A stretch of 64,000 nucleotides of DNA from an uncultured Oscillospiraceae bacterium (lineage in GTDB: Bacteria; Bacillota; Clostridia; Oscillospirales; Oscillospiraceae), in the NCBI GenBank assembly GCA_910585265.1, contig CAJUCA010000010.1, forward strand, positions 1 to 64,000, written 5' to 3'. The notes under the pieces were generated by a model. It worked only from the letters and a program-made list of their open reading frames with translations, had not been told where the DNA came from and did not search any database. Of the stretch, positions 8,990-17,510 are shown one piece after another. The position numbers were made by a program, and so were the translations under genes. Each line of letters opens with the position of its first letter. The stretch's first letter is position 1.

Positions 8990-9032
8990 AAAAAAAGGGT
9001 GCAAATTGCCATGCAATTTGCACCCTTTTTTT
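8990..9032. terminator. Perfect 20-bp stem, bidirectional terminator
   Basis: AAAAAAAGGGTGCAAATTGC (8990-9009) is exactly reverse-complementary to 9013-9032, with a three-base loop. Poly-A on one side and poly-T on the other make it a terminator in both directions. It insulates the recombinase module from the metabolic island. Confidence 0.85.
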
Positions 9033-9170
9033 GAGGGAAATCATTATCTCGTTATGTCTATTCTCCAGTATTGTCTTGCGGAAGTGCAATAATAATGGAA
9101 AAGCATTTTTCCTGGTATGTGCACGACACTTTGATACGGCATCTTTCTCTCTGTTTAAATTTGGAATTGG

Positions 9171-9212
9171 GATTCAAAAGAAAACTGGGAAGCTTATTGT
9201 GACGCTTCCCAG
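9171..9212 (-). terminator. Terminator downstream of acpS
   Basis: CTGGGAAGC (9185-9193) and GCTTCCCAG (9204-9212) form a perfect 9-bp stem. On the minus strand it is followed by TTTTCTTTTG. It lies about 200 bases after the acpS stop. The bases 9213-9413 hold no gene I can support. Confidence 0.6.
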
Positions 9213-9413
9213 CTAAAGATTTATGTGGCTATCCTCTGAGCGATCCGAAACAAAACACAAATTGCCAGGTTCAAGTGATTAGGCAGAGTTTCGGATAAAG
9301 CAAATGGAAAAGGCAGAAACAAAACTCTTTCAAATAGAACTGGAGATTAACATTAAGTAAACCGTAACTGTACTGAAACCGAGTGTCTTGGCCGTACTAA
9401 CCAAAACAAGCAA

Positions 9414-9794
9414 TTATGATTCGGCAACTACAAAAGCGGTAGCCATGTCGCCTGCCGTTGTTATGGAGACGAAAAGCGTTGTGATTTCAGCACGGTTCAA
9501 TATTGTGCTGAGAAATTCGTCAACATAGATATATGGACTCCCGTCCTCATGATTTCTTGTTTCAATTCGACGATAGTCAAACCCCTTATCTGGTAACCTT
9601 GGAGCAATCGCTTTAAATGCGGCCTCTTTTACGGCAAATCGGGACGCAAGGTATTCTGCCGGATTTGTTTTTTCCTGTGCGGCGGACAATTCCCCTTGTG
9701 TAAATACTCTGGACACAACGCCTTTTGTCGTGCGTTCCAGCAGTTCTGCGATGTCTTTGATAGCAACCGCATCAATTCCGATTCCCTTAACCAT
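9414..9794 (-). CDS. acpS: Holo-ACP synthase (4'-phosphopantetheinyl transferase)
   Basis: 126 residues from MVKGIGIDAVAI. Hallmarks of AcpS: the N-terminal GIDAVAI metal-binding Asp, FTQGELSAA, and the RFAVKEAAFKA helix with the catalytic Glu-Lys. It moves phosphopantetheine from CoA to a serine of carrier proteins. It follows the regulator gene (stop at 9821) on the same strand and faces an operon with two carrier domains at 18829-19899, so it probably activates those. The chromosome should have another acpS for fatty-acid ACP; this copy looks dedicated. Confidence 0.9.
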   Translation of the reverse strand: MVKGIGIDAVAIKDIAELLERTTKGVVSRVFTQGELSAAQEKTNPAEYLASRFAVKEAAFKAIAPRLPDKGFDYRRIETRNHEDGSPYIYVDEFLSTILNRAEITTLFVSITTAGDMATAFVVAES

Positions 9795-9820
9795 AGTCAT
9801 CACCTGCCTTATATGTTTTG

Positions 9821-11380
9821 TCAGTGTTCTAATGCGGAATCCTGGAACTGATAAGAAAGAATATAGTATTGCCGTTCGGTGTTGGATACAGGCAGTTCTC
9901 CTAAAAGCTCAACAATTTTGTCAAAACGATAATTTAGAGAAGAACGGTGCATATTCATCGCCTTTGCCGTTTGAACCAGATTCCTGTCATTCAAGTAATA
10001 CATATAAAGCGTGTATGCGAGTTCAGTGTTGTGTTTGTGGTCGTGATCCATGAGACATTTTAGCGTTGGGCACAGGAAAACCTCCAGAGGTTCTTTTTGC
10101 AGGAACAGATTCTTCAGATGCACAAGATAATAATCCTCATAGCGATAGCATCCCGGCACGTCGTGGACGGCCCGAGCCGCTTCCAACGCTCTCAGAGCCT
10201 GATTGAAGTAGAAACGGATTTCCATTATGTTGGAGAAATTGTTGCTGAGAGAGGCGTATAGCTTATTCTTTACACAGAAAGCCTGGAAGGATGCGAACGA
10301 TGTATCTGAGAGTTTGCCGCTGGGCATAACCGGAATCAGGGCAAGTATTTTCTTCTCGTAATCCACAATTCTGCTGTTGGCAAAAAGGTATTCAAGCTGA
10401 TTGTGGATCTGAAGCATATTGACAGCGCCCGGCGTCAACTCTGCTGAAATGACAAGACAACGCATATTGTCGGGGAATGTACGATCCAGCTGATAGATAA
10501 ACACCTGATAGGCACCACTCACCACAACCGCCTCATCCAGCAGATCAAGGATAAAGCGCTCAGACGGTCGTTTTCCGTTTTGACGCAGCAGTTCATCGTG
10601 TTTCATTTGCAGATAGATATAGCTGCGCAGAACCATCAGCAGTTCCTTGTCCATCTCAGTAAAGGTGTGGTCGAACTCGTTTACAACAATATGTCCATAA
10701 TCCTTTTCCGCACTGACAGACACCAGCAGCTGGTTGATCTGCATCTGCTCATGGAAGGCTATGATTGGTTTTTTGCTCCTTTTTACCCGGCTGTGGAGGG
10801 CTCCACGATTTGCGAAGGTGTAATCGCCACTGGAAAATCCCCCATTTTCAAGCAGCATATCTGTTGTCTGGGATTCCTGCGCATACATCGCCTGTCTTGT
10901 TACACCGGCAATCCGATAGGAGGAGTCGAAAATCACGAGGGGGTTCCCCAGAAACGGATACGCCGCGTCAACCAGTGTCTGTACCCTGGCTCCCCCTGTC
11001 AAAGCGTCTAAAAGCACAGCGCTCAGGGCGTTTTTTTTGTTTTCTATGCGAAAGCGCTCCTGGATAACTTGGGCAATGCACTCAGTCTGTTCTGTCTGTA
11101 CCAACAAAATACAGCCTTGACAGGTATGCGGTAGCTGCGGCTTCTCAAAAGCGGGGCCGGCGCAGAACACCAAATGGCCGCAAGGATCCTGTGCCGACTG
11201 TGTTACAGCCTTCAAGCTATCGCTGATATACACGGTGTCCGGGTCCAGTTGAGGAGGTGCATCCTGTTCCTTCAAAATCTCCCAACGTGTCAAAACATCA
11301 TCTCCCAGGGGGGTGCCCAGCACCTCGGCTGTATCATGGGCATCAAAGATCTCTTTCAGCAGGTTGATTGTAATACACAT
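9821..11380 (-). CDS. CdaR/PucR-family transcriptional regulator
   Basis: 519 residues, starting at MCITINLL, preceded by GGAGGAGG at good spacing. The C-terminus is the PucR-type HTH (LVQTAKAMNMHRSSLNYRFDKI). The middle resembles the GGDEF-like region of CdaR regulators, and the N-terminal half may hold a ligand-sensing domain. Family members usually activate catabolic operons when a carboxylate, purine or similar effector is present. It is divergent from the butyrate-kinase operon across about 230 bp and followed by acpS, so it is the likely local regulator. The effector is unknown. Confidence 0.85.
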   Translation of the reverse strand: MCITINLLKEIFDAHDTAEVLGTPLGDDVLTRWEILKEQDAPPQLDPDTVYISDSLKAVTQSAQDPCGHLVFCAGPAFEKPQLPHTCQGCILLVQTEQTECIAQVIQERFRIENKKNALSAVLLDALTGGARVQTLVDAAYPFLGNPLVIFDSSYRIAGVTRQAMYAQESQTTDMLLENGGFSSGDYTFANRGALHSRVKRSKKPIIAFHEQMQINQLLVSVSAEKDYGHIVVNEFDHTFTEMDKELLMVLRSYIYLQMKHDELLRQNGKRPSERFILDLLDEAVVVSGAYQVFIYQLDRTFPDNMRCLVISAELTPGAVNMLQIHNQLEYLFANSRIVDYEKKILALIPVMPSGKLSDTSFASFQAFCVKNKLYASLSNNFSNIMEIRFYFNQALRALEAARAVHDVPGCYRYEDYYLVHLKNLFLQKEPLEVFLCPTLKCLMDHDHKHNTELAYTLYMYYLNDRNLVQTAKAMNMHRSSLNYRFDKIVELLGELPVSNTERQYYILSYQFQDSALEH

Positions 11381-11428
11381 GGAACCGGCCTCCTCCGGAG
11401 CATTCTTATGCTGTTTTCTGACATACAT

Positions 11429-11612
11429 TTAATTATAGCAATTCATCGGGCTGCGTGCATCGTACAAGTTTGCAGGAAACAGATTGTTTTTTTCCTAAAG
11501 TTATGTACGTGGCATTTTGGTATGGCTGATCTTATAATCATAATATACAAATACAAGACGGCTTGCAACACAAAAGTTCATGGAAACATATGAGAAACAG
11601 GAGGAATACACG
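11429..11612 (+). promoter_or_regulatory. Divergent regulatory region of the acyl operon
   Basis: A TATAAT hexamer at 11533-11538 with a weak TGGCAT 17 bases upstream is the best plus-strand promoter. Half-sites containing GTAC (around 11461 and 11505) may bind the divergent CdaR-like regulator. AGGAGGAAT precedes the ATG at 11613. Confidence 0.5.
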
Positions 11613-12725
11613 ATGAAAGACACCTATACAATCCTGACGGTAAATCCCGGCTCAACAGGGACAAAGCTGGGACTGGTCCGCGGGGACGAGATCTTGCTGG
11701 ACCTGAATGTGGATACCCCCAAGGAACTGTTTAAGGACTGCCCTGATTTTGTAGATCAGGTGCCGAAACGTGAGCAAATGATTTGGGATATGCTGCGGGA
11801 GGCAAATGTCAACCTGGAATCCATTGATGCCGTATCCGGCCGCGGCGTAGGCGTCCATTCCTGCACAGGCGGTACATACCTCATCAACGACCTTGCCTAT
11901 GAGCACGCGCTGCATGACGTGGAGGGCATCAATCATCCCGCAACATTGGGCATCGTGCTTGCGGCCAAAATCGCCGAAAGGCTGAATGTGCCTGCGTATT
12001 TCGTCAATCCGATGAGCACGGATGAGCTGAGCGATGTGGCGCGGATGACCGGCATCCGTGGATTATACCGGCCCTCCCACGCCCATCCTCTGAATATGAA
12101 GCAGGTGGCGATTCATCACAGCCAACTGATGAAAAAGCGCTATGAGGACTGCAACTATGTGATTCTTCACATGGGCGGTGGGACAAGCATCGCGGCCCAC
12201 GAGAAAGGGCGGGCTGTAGACAGCACCCGCATTGGAGACGGCCAGGGGCCAATCTGCCCGAACCGGAGCGGCGATCTCTGTATTGACGATGTGATGACCT
12301 TGATCCGGAAGGGCATGACGCCGGAGGAAATCAACGAAATTGCCTCCCGCCGGGGCGGACTCATGCAGCTGTGCGGCACCGATGATGTGCGGAAAATCCG
12401 CGGTGAACTGATTCCCGCCGGGGACAAACGGGCAAAGCTGGCGTTGGAAGCTATGGAATACACGATGGTCAAATGGGCCGCGATGATGGCCGGCGCCCTG
12501 CGGGGACAGGTGGACGCCATCCTGATGACGGGCGGGCTTGCCAACGACAAGGTTTTGGTGGAGCAGCTTACGAAGGATTTGAGCTGGATTGCCCCGGTCT
12601 ACGTTTATCCGGGCAGCTTTGAGACAGAAGCGCTGGCCTCCGGGGCGATTCGGGTGCTGAGCGGCGCAGAAGAAGTAAAAGAGTATACGGGCAAGCCGGT
12701 ATGGAACGGTTTTGATTTTGACTGA
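11613..12725 (+). CDS. buk: Butyrate kinase-family acyl kinase
   Basis: 370 residues. ATG at 11613 is chosen for its AGGAGG; an upstream in-frame ATG at 11580 lacks one. ASKHA-fold motifs are present: TVNPGSTGTKLG near the N-terminus (phosphate loop), GRGVGVHSCTGG, the HMGGGTSIAAHEKGR adenosine/phosphate motif and MTGGLAND. The family interconverts acyl phosphate plus ADP with carboxylate plus ATP, for butyrate, isobutyrate and relatives. It is the first gene of the operon and pairs with the Ptb-like enzyme at 19902. The acyl group may not be butyrate. In reverse it could activate an imported acid. Confidence 0.92.
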   Translation: MKDTYTILTVNPGSTGTKLGLVRGDEILLDLNVDTPKELFKDCPDFVDQVPKREQMIWDMLREANVNLESIDAVSGRGVGVHSCTGGTYLINDLAYEHALHDVEGINHPATLGIVLAAKIAERLNVPAYFVNPMSTDELSDVARMTGIRGLYRPSHAHPLNMKQVAIHHSQLMKKRYEDCNYVILHMGGGTSIAAHEKGRAVDSTRIGDGQGPICPNRSGDLCIDDVMTLIRKGMTPEEINEIASRRGGLMQLCGTDDVRKIRGELIPAGDKRAKLALEAMEYTMVKWAAMMAGALRGQVDAILMTGGLANDKVLVEQLTKDLSWIAPVYVYPGSFETEALASGAIRVLSGAEEVKEYTGKPVWNGFDFD

Positions 12726-12735
12726 GACAGGACGG

Positions 12736-13527
12736 ATGGGATTCCCAGCATTCACGGCCTGCTGTCCCGAGGGTGTACTGGAGATGAAATTCACCGCTGC
12801 CCGCTGTGATATGGATCCATTCGGCCGGATGCCGCCCTATATGTTGGCTAAGGTAATGGAGACCGCCATGAAACAACAGATGGAGATGTGCGGCTGGGGC
12901 AGGGAGATGGTTGAAAAAACAGGCGTAACGTGGGTTGTCGGGTGGACTTCGCTTCAAATCAGACGGCTGCCCCATGGGGGAGAAAACCTTTTGGTGAGGA
13001 TTTGGCCGGGCCGAAAAAAATTTTCCATGCACGTCCGCAAGTATGCTTTTTTCACCGAGGCGGGCGAGCCGCTTGTAAGTGCCGCAGTGCTGTTTTTGCC
13101 GATGGATCGAAGAAGCCGGAAGCTGACGCTGACGGCGGATATTCCGGAACTGCCGGAGGTGATGCTCCCCGGGGAGGCGAATATTCCCAGCCTGCGCCAG
13201 CCTTTTCCCCATGAGCTGTCCCGTCAATGCGTGCGAACGGTATGCGCCCATGAAATTGATGAGAACGGCCACATGAACAACACCTGCTATCTCAAGTGGG
13301 CCAGCGAACTCTGCGACCAGGAGTTCCATGCGCAGCACAAGCCCCGATCTATCTGGGTTCAGTATATCAGTGAGCTGACAGAAGGCCAAAGGGTAACGCT
13401 GGAATATGCCGAAACGGGGCAGCGTTTTTTCATCCGTGGGACGGCCAATCAGGCGGATTCGTTTCTTGCTGTTATTCAATATGAATCCTGCGACCCTTCG
13501 GCGGCAGAGAACGTCTATACTAAATAA
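12736..13527 (+). CDS. Acyl-ACP thioesterase (FatA/FatB-like double hotdog)
   Basis: 263 residues from ATG 12736; a TTG at 12712 overlapping buk is an alternative. Two hotdog domains are visible: the N-terminal CDMDPFGRM region and the second domain with ENGHMNNTCYLKWASEL, the catalytic Asn/His neighbourhood of acyl-ACP thioesterases. The family hydrolyses acyl-ACP to free acid plus holo-ACP in the cytosol. In this operon its substrate may be an acyl group on the fused carrier domains. It ends 55 bases before the ferredoxin gene. Chain-length preference cannot be predicted. Confidence 0.85.
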   Translation: MGFPAFTACCPEGVLEMKFTAARCDMDPFGRMPPYMLAKVMETAMKQQMEMCGWGREMVEKTGVTWVVGWTSLQIRRLPHGGENLLVRIWPGRKKFSMHVRKYAFFTEAGEPLVSAAVLFLPMDRRSRKLTLTADIPELPEVMLPGEANIPSLRQPFPHELSRQCVRTVCAHEIDENGHMNNTCYLKWASELCDQEFHAQHKPRSIWVQYISELTEGQRVTLEYAETGQRFFIRGTANQADSFLAVIQYESCDPSAAENVYTK

Positions 13528-13582
13528 GATTTCCCGTAAAAAAGCATCAATAAAACTATTTTGAGAGGAGTGGCCAGACAGT

Positions 13583-13873
13583 ATGATCGTGGAAAACAGA
13601 GGTCAGCAGCAAAGCGTGCGGTATGTAGTGGATACGGCCCGCTGCTGCGGGTGCAGGAGGTGTATCCGCAGATGCCAGGAGAACGTGTGGCAGTGGGATG
13701 AGGAACATCACCACGCGTATCCCAAGTATCCGGATGACTGCGTCCTGTGCTACCAGTGTGAAATGGACTGCCTGAACAATGTCATTGACATTCAGGCAAT
13801 CTCCACCCTACAGGTGGACCCGCTGGAGTACAGCGCGGACTTGATGAAGAAATCGAAGGAGGCGAAGCAGTAA
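13583..13873 (+). CDS. 2x[4Fe-4S] ferredoxin-like subunit
   Basis: 96 residues. Two four-cysteine clusters: CCGCRRCIRRC with C-x2-C-x2-C-x3-C spacing near residue 24, and CVLCYQCEMDC near residue 52. It is a short electron carrier or oxidoreductase beta subunit resembling the first part of AprB-type proteins. Its last base overlaps the start of the flavoprotein gene by one nucleotide, so the two are translated together and likely form a complex. Electrons may pass between this subunit and the hydrogenase two genes on. Confidence 0.85.
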   Translation: MIVENRGQQQSVRYVVDTARCCGCRRCIRRCQENVWQWDEEHHHAYPKYPDDCVLCYQCEMDCLNNVIDIQAISTLQVDPLEYSADLMKKSKEAKQ

Positions 13874-15624
13874 TGGCAGATGTGAGAGATTACGGGGAAC
13901 TGTTCACTGCGGATATCCTGATCGTCGGCGGCAGTATGTCCGGCCTGACCACCGCCATCCGGGCCAAGGAGAATAACCCGGAGTTGGACATCCTGGTCAT
14001 TGACAAGGGGATCATCGGCTGGAACGGTCAGTCCACAAAGGCCGGAAACGGCATCCGCGCCACCTCGAAGGCCCCGGACGGTGTGATGAATGCCTTGGGA
14101 TACCTGGTGAATGCCCACACCCCGTTTTTGAACGACCAGGAATTCCTCAAGCGGTATCTGGAGGTTCATCGGGATAACATCGACTACATGAAGCACTGCG
14201 GCGTCCAAGTGTCCTGCGATGAGGACGGCAACGCCATGCCGCTTACGTTTATTCCCAACGCACTGGATATGGCGGGCGTGTCCATCAACGTCAACGAACA
14301 GCTCCGGGCCTTTGCCCTGAAGTTGGGCATCCGCCTCATGAGCCGCGTCAATGTTTTTGAACTGCTGACCAGCAAAAAGGGCAAGGTCATCGGTGCCATC
14401 GGCTTTGACATGGATCACGGTGAGTGTAAGATTTTCCACGCGAAAGCGGTGGCCATGGCAACCCAGGGTTGCCATTTCAAGAAGATTGGCCTTGAATTTA
14501 TGGGGTATGGCACCGGTGTTGGCGCCATGTACCGCGCCGGTGCGGTTATGCGCAACGTGGAGTTTTCTACACAGGTAGACGTGGTGTTCAAAAAGACCAA
14601 CACCCCCATCTACGGTGGCTTTAACATGATTTGCAACAAGCACGGGGAGAACCTGACCAAAAAGTACATCGGCCACTTGGAATGGGAGGTGACTCCCGCC
14701 CTCGTCAATGCAATGGTGCAGGAGGTTGCCGCAGGCAACGGGCCGCTGTGGGTGGATCTGGAAAAGCCCGACGAGGTTCGCATGATGATTGGCGGCACGG
14801 ATATGGATGAGTCCACCCAGCGCATGATGCGTGACAAGATGGCGTGGGAGCATCTGGTGTTTACCAAAACGGCAAAAAATATCGGCGAGGTGGGTACAAA
14901 GCCGGAGACCACGATCAAAACCGTTATCCAGGTGGAACCCATCAAGGTGGATACCGACATCAAAACAGACGTGGAGGGCCTTTGGGCTCCGGGCAAGGTG
15001 TCCACACAGGGCAACGCCTACTTCGGCTGGACCCGAGGCGACGGCCTGGGCAACGCCGCTACCACTGGTATGATGGCCGGCGACAGCATCGCACCCTATG
15101 CCGCAGCGGCGGACTGGGACGACATTGACCTGGAGCAGGTGGCCGCGTTTAAGGAGAAGATCTATGCGCCGCTGAAGCGCCCCAACGGGCGGCAGCCCAA
15201 AGAGATCTACGACATGATTGAGCGCTATATTTTCGATGTCAACAAGTGCGTCCTGAAAAGCGAGGCCGAAATCCGCAAGGTTTATCAGGACATTGAGGAG
15301 ATGAAAAAGATCGTTCCCCAGCTCACCGCGGATGACCCCCATTCGCTCTCTAAGTGCCTGGAGGCGGCGGACACCATCCTGTGCCTGGAGATGATTTTCC
15401 GCTCCGCAGATATGCGTAAGGAGAGCCGGGGCATCATGTACCCCCACTACCGGACGGACTACCCCGAGATGGACAACGAGAACTGGCTGAAGTGGATCAA
15501 TATCCGCCAGGGCGAGGACGGCGAAATGGAGCTGTTCACCGAGGACATCCCCATGTGGAGATATCCCATCCGCCCGGAAGGGTACAAGATCCCGGAAGGC
15601 CACACGGAAGAATACTACAAATAA
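13873..15624 (+). CDS. FAD-dependent oxidoreductase, fumarate reductase/AprA-like
   Basis: 583 residues. The N-terminal dinucleotide fold DILIVGGSMSGLTTAIRAKE binds FAD, with a second FAD contact in the C-terminal GLWAPGKVSTQGNA...GDGLGNAATTG region. The layout resembles adenylylsulfate reductase alpha and fumarate-reductase flavoproteins. The family adds or removes hydride at an activated C-C bond or reduces sulfur oxyanions. No membrane anchor is encoded nearby, so a soluble complex with the upstream ferredoxin is likely. In this operon an enoyl, keto or unsaturated-acid substrate is plausible; sulfate-pathway genes are absent. Confidence 0.85.
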   Translation: MADVRDYGELFTADILIVGGSMSGLTTAIRAKENNPELDILVIDKGIIGWNGQSTKAGNGIRATSKAPDGVMNALGYLVNAHTPFLNDQEFLKRYLEVHRDNIDYMKHCGVQVSCDEDGNAMPLTFIPNALDMAGVSINVNEQLRAFALKLGIRLMSRVNVFELLTSKKGKVIGAIGFDMDHGECKIFHAKAVAMATQGCHFKKIGLEFMGYGTGVGAMYRAGAVMRNVEFSTQVDVVFKKTNTPIYGGFNMICNKHGENLTKKYIGHLEWEVTPALVNAMVQEVAAGNGPLWVDLEKPDEVRMMIGGTDMDESTQRMMRDKMAWEHLVFTKTAKNIGEVGTKPETTIKTVIQVEPIKVDTDIKTDVEGLWAPGKVSTQGNAYFGWTRGDGLGNAATTGMMAGDSIAPYAAAADWDDIDLEQVAAFKEKIYAPLKRPNGRQPKEIYDMIERYIFDVNKCVLKSEAEIRKVYQDIEEMKKIVPQLTADDPHSLSKCLEAADTILCLEMIFRSADMRKESRGIMYPHYRTDYPEMDNENWLKWINIRQGEDGEMELFTEDIPMWRYPIRPEGYKIPEGHTEEYYK

Positions 15625-15637
15625 GGAGGGGTGCGGG

Positions 15638-17389
15638 ATGAACACAGTCAATATCAAAATCAACGGCTACAGCTATACCATGAAGCATGGGATCACGATT
15701 CTGGACGCATCCTTTGAAACCATGAAGTTTCAGCGGGAGTATTTGCAGCAGCCCATCCCCACTCTTTATTACCTGAAGGGCGTTGTGGATGTGGACGATT
15801 CCGGCGTCTGCGTGGTGGAAGTTGACGGCAAGCTGGTCAACGCCTCCACCACCCGCATCCACGAGGGGATGGAGATCCAGACCCGCAGCGAAGCGGTGAT
15901 GGGTGCACGGAGGGAGGCGCTGGCAAAGATCCTGGCGATCCACAACAAGTCCTGTGTCTATTGTATGCGCTCCACCCAGTGTGAGCTGCAAAACCTGCTG
16001 CATGAGTACGGCTTCACAGACGAGGAGGAGCTGCCCATGAGCAGCATCCAGCCCCTGGATCTCTCTTCAGTGGTGCTGGTGCGGGACAATAACAAGTGCA
16101 TCCGCTGCAAGCGCTGCGTCAATGTATGTGCCAAGGTGCAGGCCGTCTCCGCCATTGCCGCCACAGGTACTGGTTTGGACACCAGCATCGAGCCCGCGTC
16201 CCCGAAGGGCCTGGCCGCGGCCAGTTGTGTCAACTGCGGCCAATGTGTGGCCGTGTGCCCTGTGGGTGCACTGACCGAAAAGCTCCAATGGGAGCTGGTG
16301 AAGGAAGCCATTGCCGACCCGGATAAGTTTGTGGTGGTCCAGGTGGCGCCGGCTGTCCGGGCCGCCCTCGGAGAATCCTTTGAGTTCCCTGTGGGTGTTG
16401 ACACGGAGGGCCGTATCGCCGGTGCGCTGCGGCGGCTGGGTTTCGATAAGGTGTTTGACACCAAGGTTGCCGCCGACCTGACCATCATTGAGGAGGCCAA
16501 TGAGCTGGTCGAACGGGTCAAGAACCATGGCGTACTGCCGATGCTGACCTCCTGCTGTCCCGGATGGGTCAAGTACGCGGAGCATTTCTACCCGGATATG
16601 CTGGATAACCTCTCCACCTGTAAGTCCCCCCATACGATGTTTGGGGCGCTTATCAAGTCCTGGTACGCGGAAAAAATGGGCATCCCCAAGGAGAAAATTG
16701 TCACGGTCAGCGTTATGCCCTGCACAGCAAAGAAGTTCGAGATCACGCGTCCCGACGAGTGCGGCGCGGGGGTGCCGGACGTGGACTATGTGATCACCAC
16801 CAACGAGCTTGGGAAAATGCTCAAGGACGCGGAGATCCAGCTGGAAGCGATTTCGCCGTCGGAGCGCTTTGATGAGCCGCTGGGGGATGGCACCGGCGCA
16901 GGCGTCATTTTCGGTGTGACGGGCGGCGTTATGGAGGCTGCTCTGCGCACGGCTGTGGAGAAACTGACCGGGAAGCCGCTGGAGAAGCTGGAATTTGTGG
17001 ACGTGCGCGGCATGAACGGTATCAAAGAGGCCGCCTATGAGCTCAACGGCACAACGGTGAAGGTGGCTGTGGCCTCCGGACTTGCCAATGCCAACGCGCT
17101 GCTCACAAGAATCAAAAACGGTGAGGCGGACTATCAGTTTGTAGAGGTTATGGCCTGTCCCGGCGGCTGTGTCAACGGCGGCGGGCAACCCCACCAGCTG
17201 GCGGCTATGAGGGCCCTGCAGGACATTCCCGCCATGCGCGCGGCTGCGCTTTATCGCAGCGATGACCGCAGCGCGGTCCGGAAATCTCATGATAACCCGG
17301 CGCTGAACAAGATTTATGCCGAGTATATCGGGGAGCCTGGCGGAGAGACGGCCCATAAGCTGTTCCACACAAGCTACATCATGCGGTAA
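15638..17389 (+). CDS. [FeFe] hydrogenase, group A-like, with degenerate N-terminal domain
   Basis: 583 residues. Domains in order: a ferredoxin-like beta-grasp (1-85), His-Cys3 region (HNKSCVYCMRSTQC), two [4Fe-4S] motifs (CIRCKRCVNVC; CVNCGQCVAVC) and the H-cluster domain with all three signatures: TSCCPGW, MPCTAKKFE and MACPGGCVNGGGQP. It should make or oxidise H2. Unusually, the N-terminal domain lost three of four [2Fe-2S] cysteines (PTLYYL for PTLCYL; SGVCVVEV; NASTTRI). No NADH-module genes (HndA/HndC) are present. Maturases HydEFG are not in the window. The partner is probably the ferredoxin/flavoprotein pair directly upstream (13 bp gap). Confidence 0.92.
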   Translation: MNTVNIKINGYSYTMKHGITILDASFETMKFQREYLQQPIPTLYYLKGVVDVDDSGVCVVEVDGKLVNASTTRIHEGMEIQTRSEAVMGARREALAKILAIHNKSCVYCMRSTQCELQNLLHEYGFTDEEELPMSSIQPLDLSSVVLVRDNNKCIRCKRCVNVCAKVQAVSAIAATGTGLDTSIEPASPKGLAAASCVNCGQCVAVCPVGALTEKLQWELVKEAIADPDKFVVVQVAPAVRAALGESFEFPVGVDTEGRIAGALRRLGFDKVFDTKVAADLTIIEEANELVERVKNHGVLPMLTSCCPGWVKYAEHFYPDMLDNLSTCKSPHTMFGALIKSWYAEKMGIPKEKIVTVSVMPCTAKKFEITRPDECGAGVPDVDYVITTNELGKMLKDAEIQLEAISPSERFDEPLGDGTGAGVIFGVTGGVMEAALRTAVEKLTGKPLEKLEFVDVRGMNGIKEAAYELNGTTVKVAVASGLANANALLTRIKNGEADYQFVEVMACPGGCVNGGGQPHQLAAMRALQDIPAMRAAALYRSDDRSAVRKSHDNPALNKIYAEYIGEPGGETAHKLFHTSYIMR

Positions 17390-17427
17390 CACCGCAGACT
17401 TTTCCTAAAACAAACCAAAAAGTATTG

Positions 17428-17465
17428 GTGCAATTCATGCGGCAATACTGCCGCATGAATTGCAC
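17428..17465 (+). other. Intercistronic perfect 17-bp hairpin
   Basis: GTGCAATTCATGCGGCA (17428-17444) pairs perfectly with 17449-17465 across an ATAC loop. No T-run follows, so it is not a standard terminator. Lying 46 bases before the thiolase start, it could be an mRNA processing/stability element or a protein-binding site separating the redox genes from the thiolase part. Confidence 0.7.
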
Positions 17466-17510
17466 TCCAGTGACCAACGATGATGTATGAAATCAGACAG
17501 GAGGATCGTA

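Noticed and set aside
9031..9216. 61-codon plus-strand frame in the gap after the recombinase module
   Set aside because: It starts inside the terminator stem, has no ribosome site, and ends at a terminator hairpin.
13873..15624. Adenylylsulfate reductase
   Set aside because: The fold fits but no sulfate-reduction genes are near, the beta subunit is short, and the operon is about acyl chemistry.
13792..15663. 623-codon antisense frame over the flavoprotein
   Set aside because: The plus strand gives the clear FAD protein with motifs and overlaps in the operon; the antisense frame is low-complexity His/Val/Leu typical of shadow frames.
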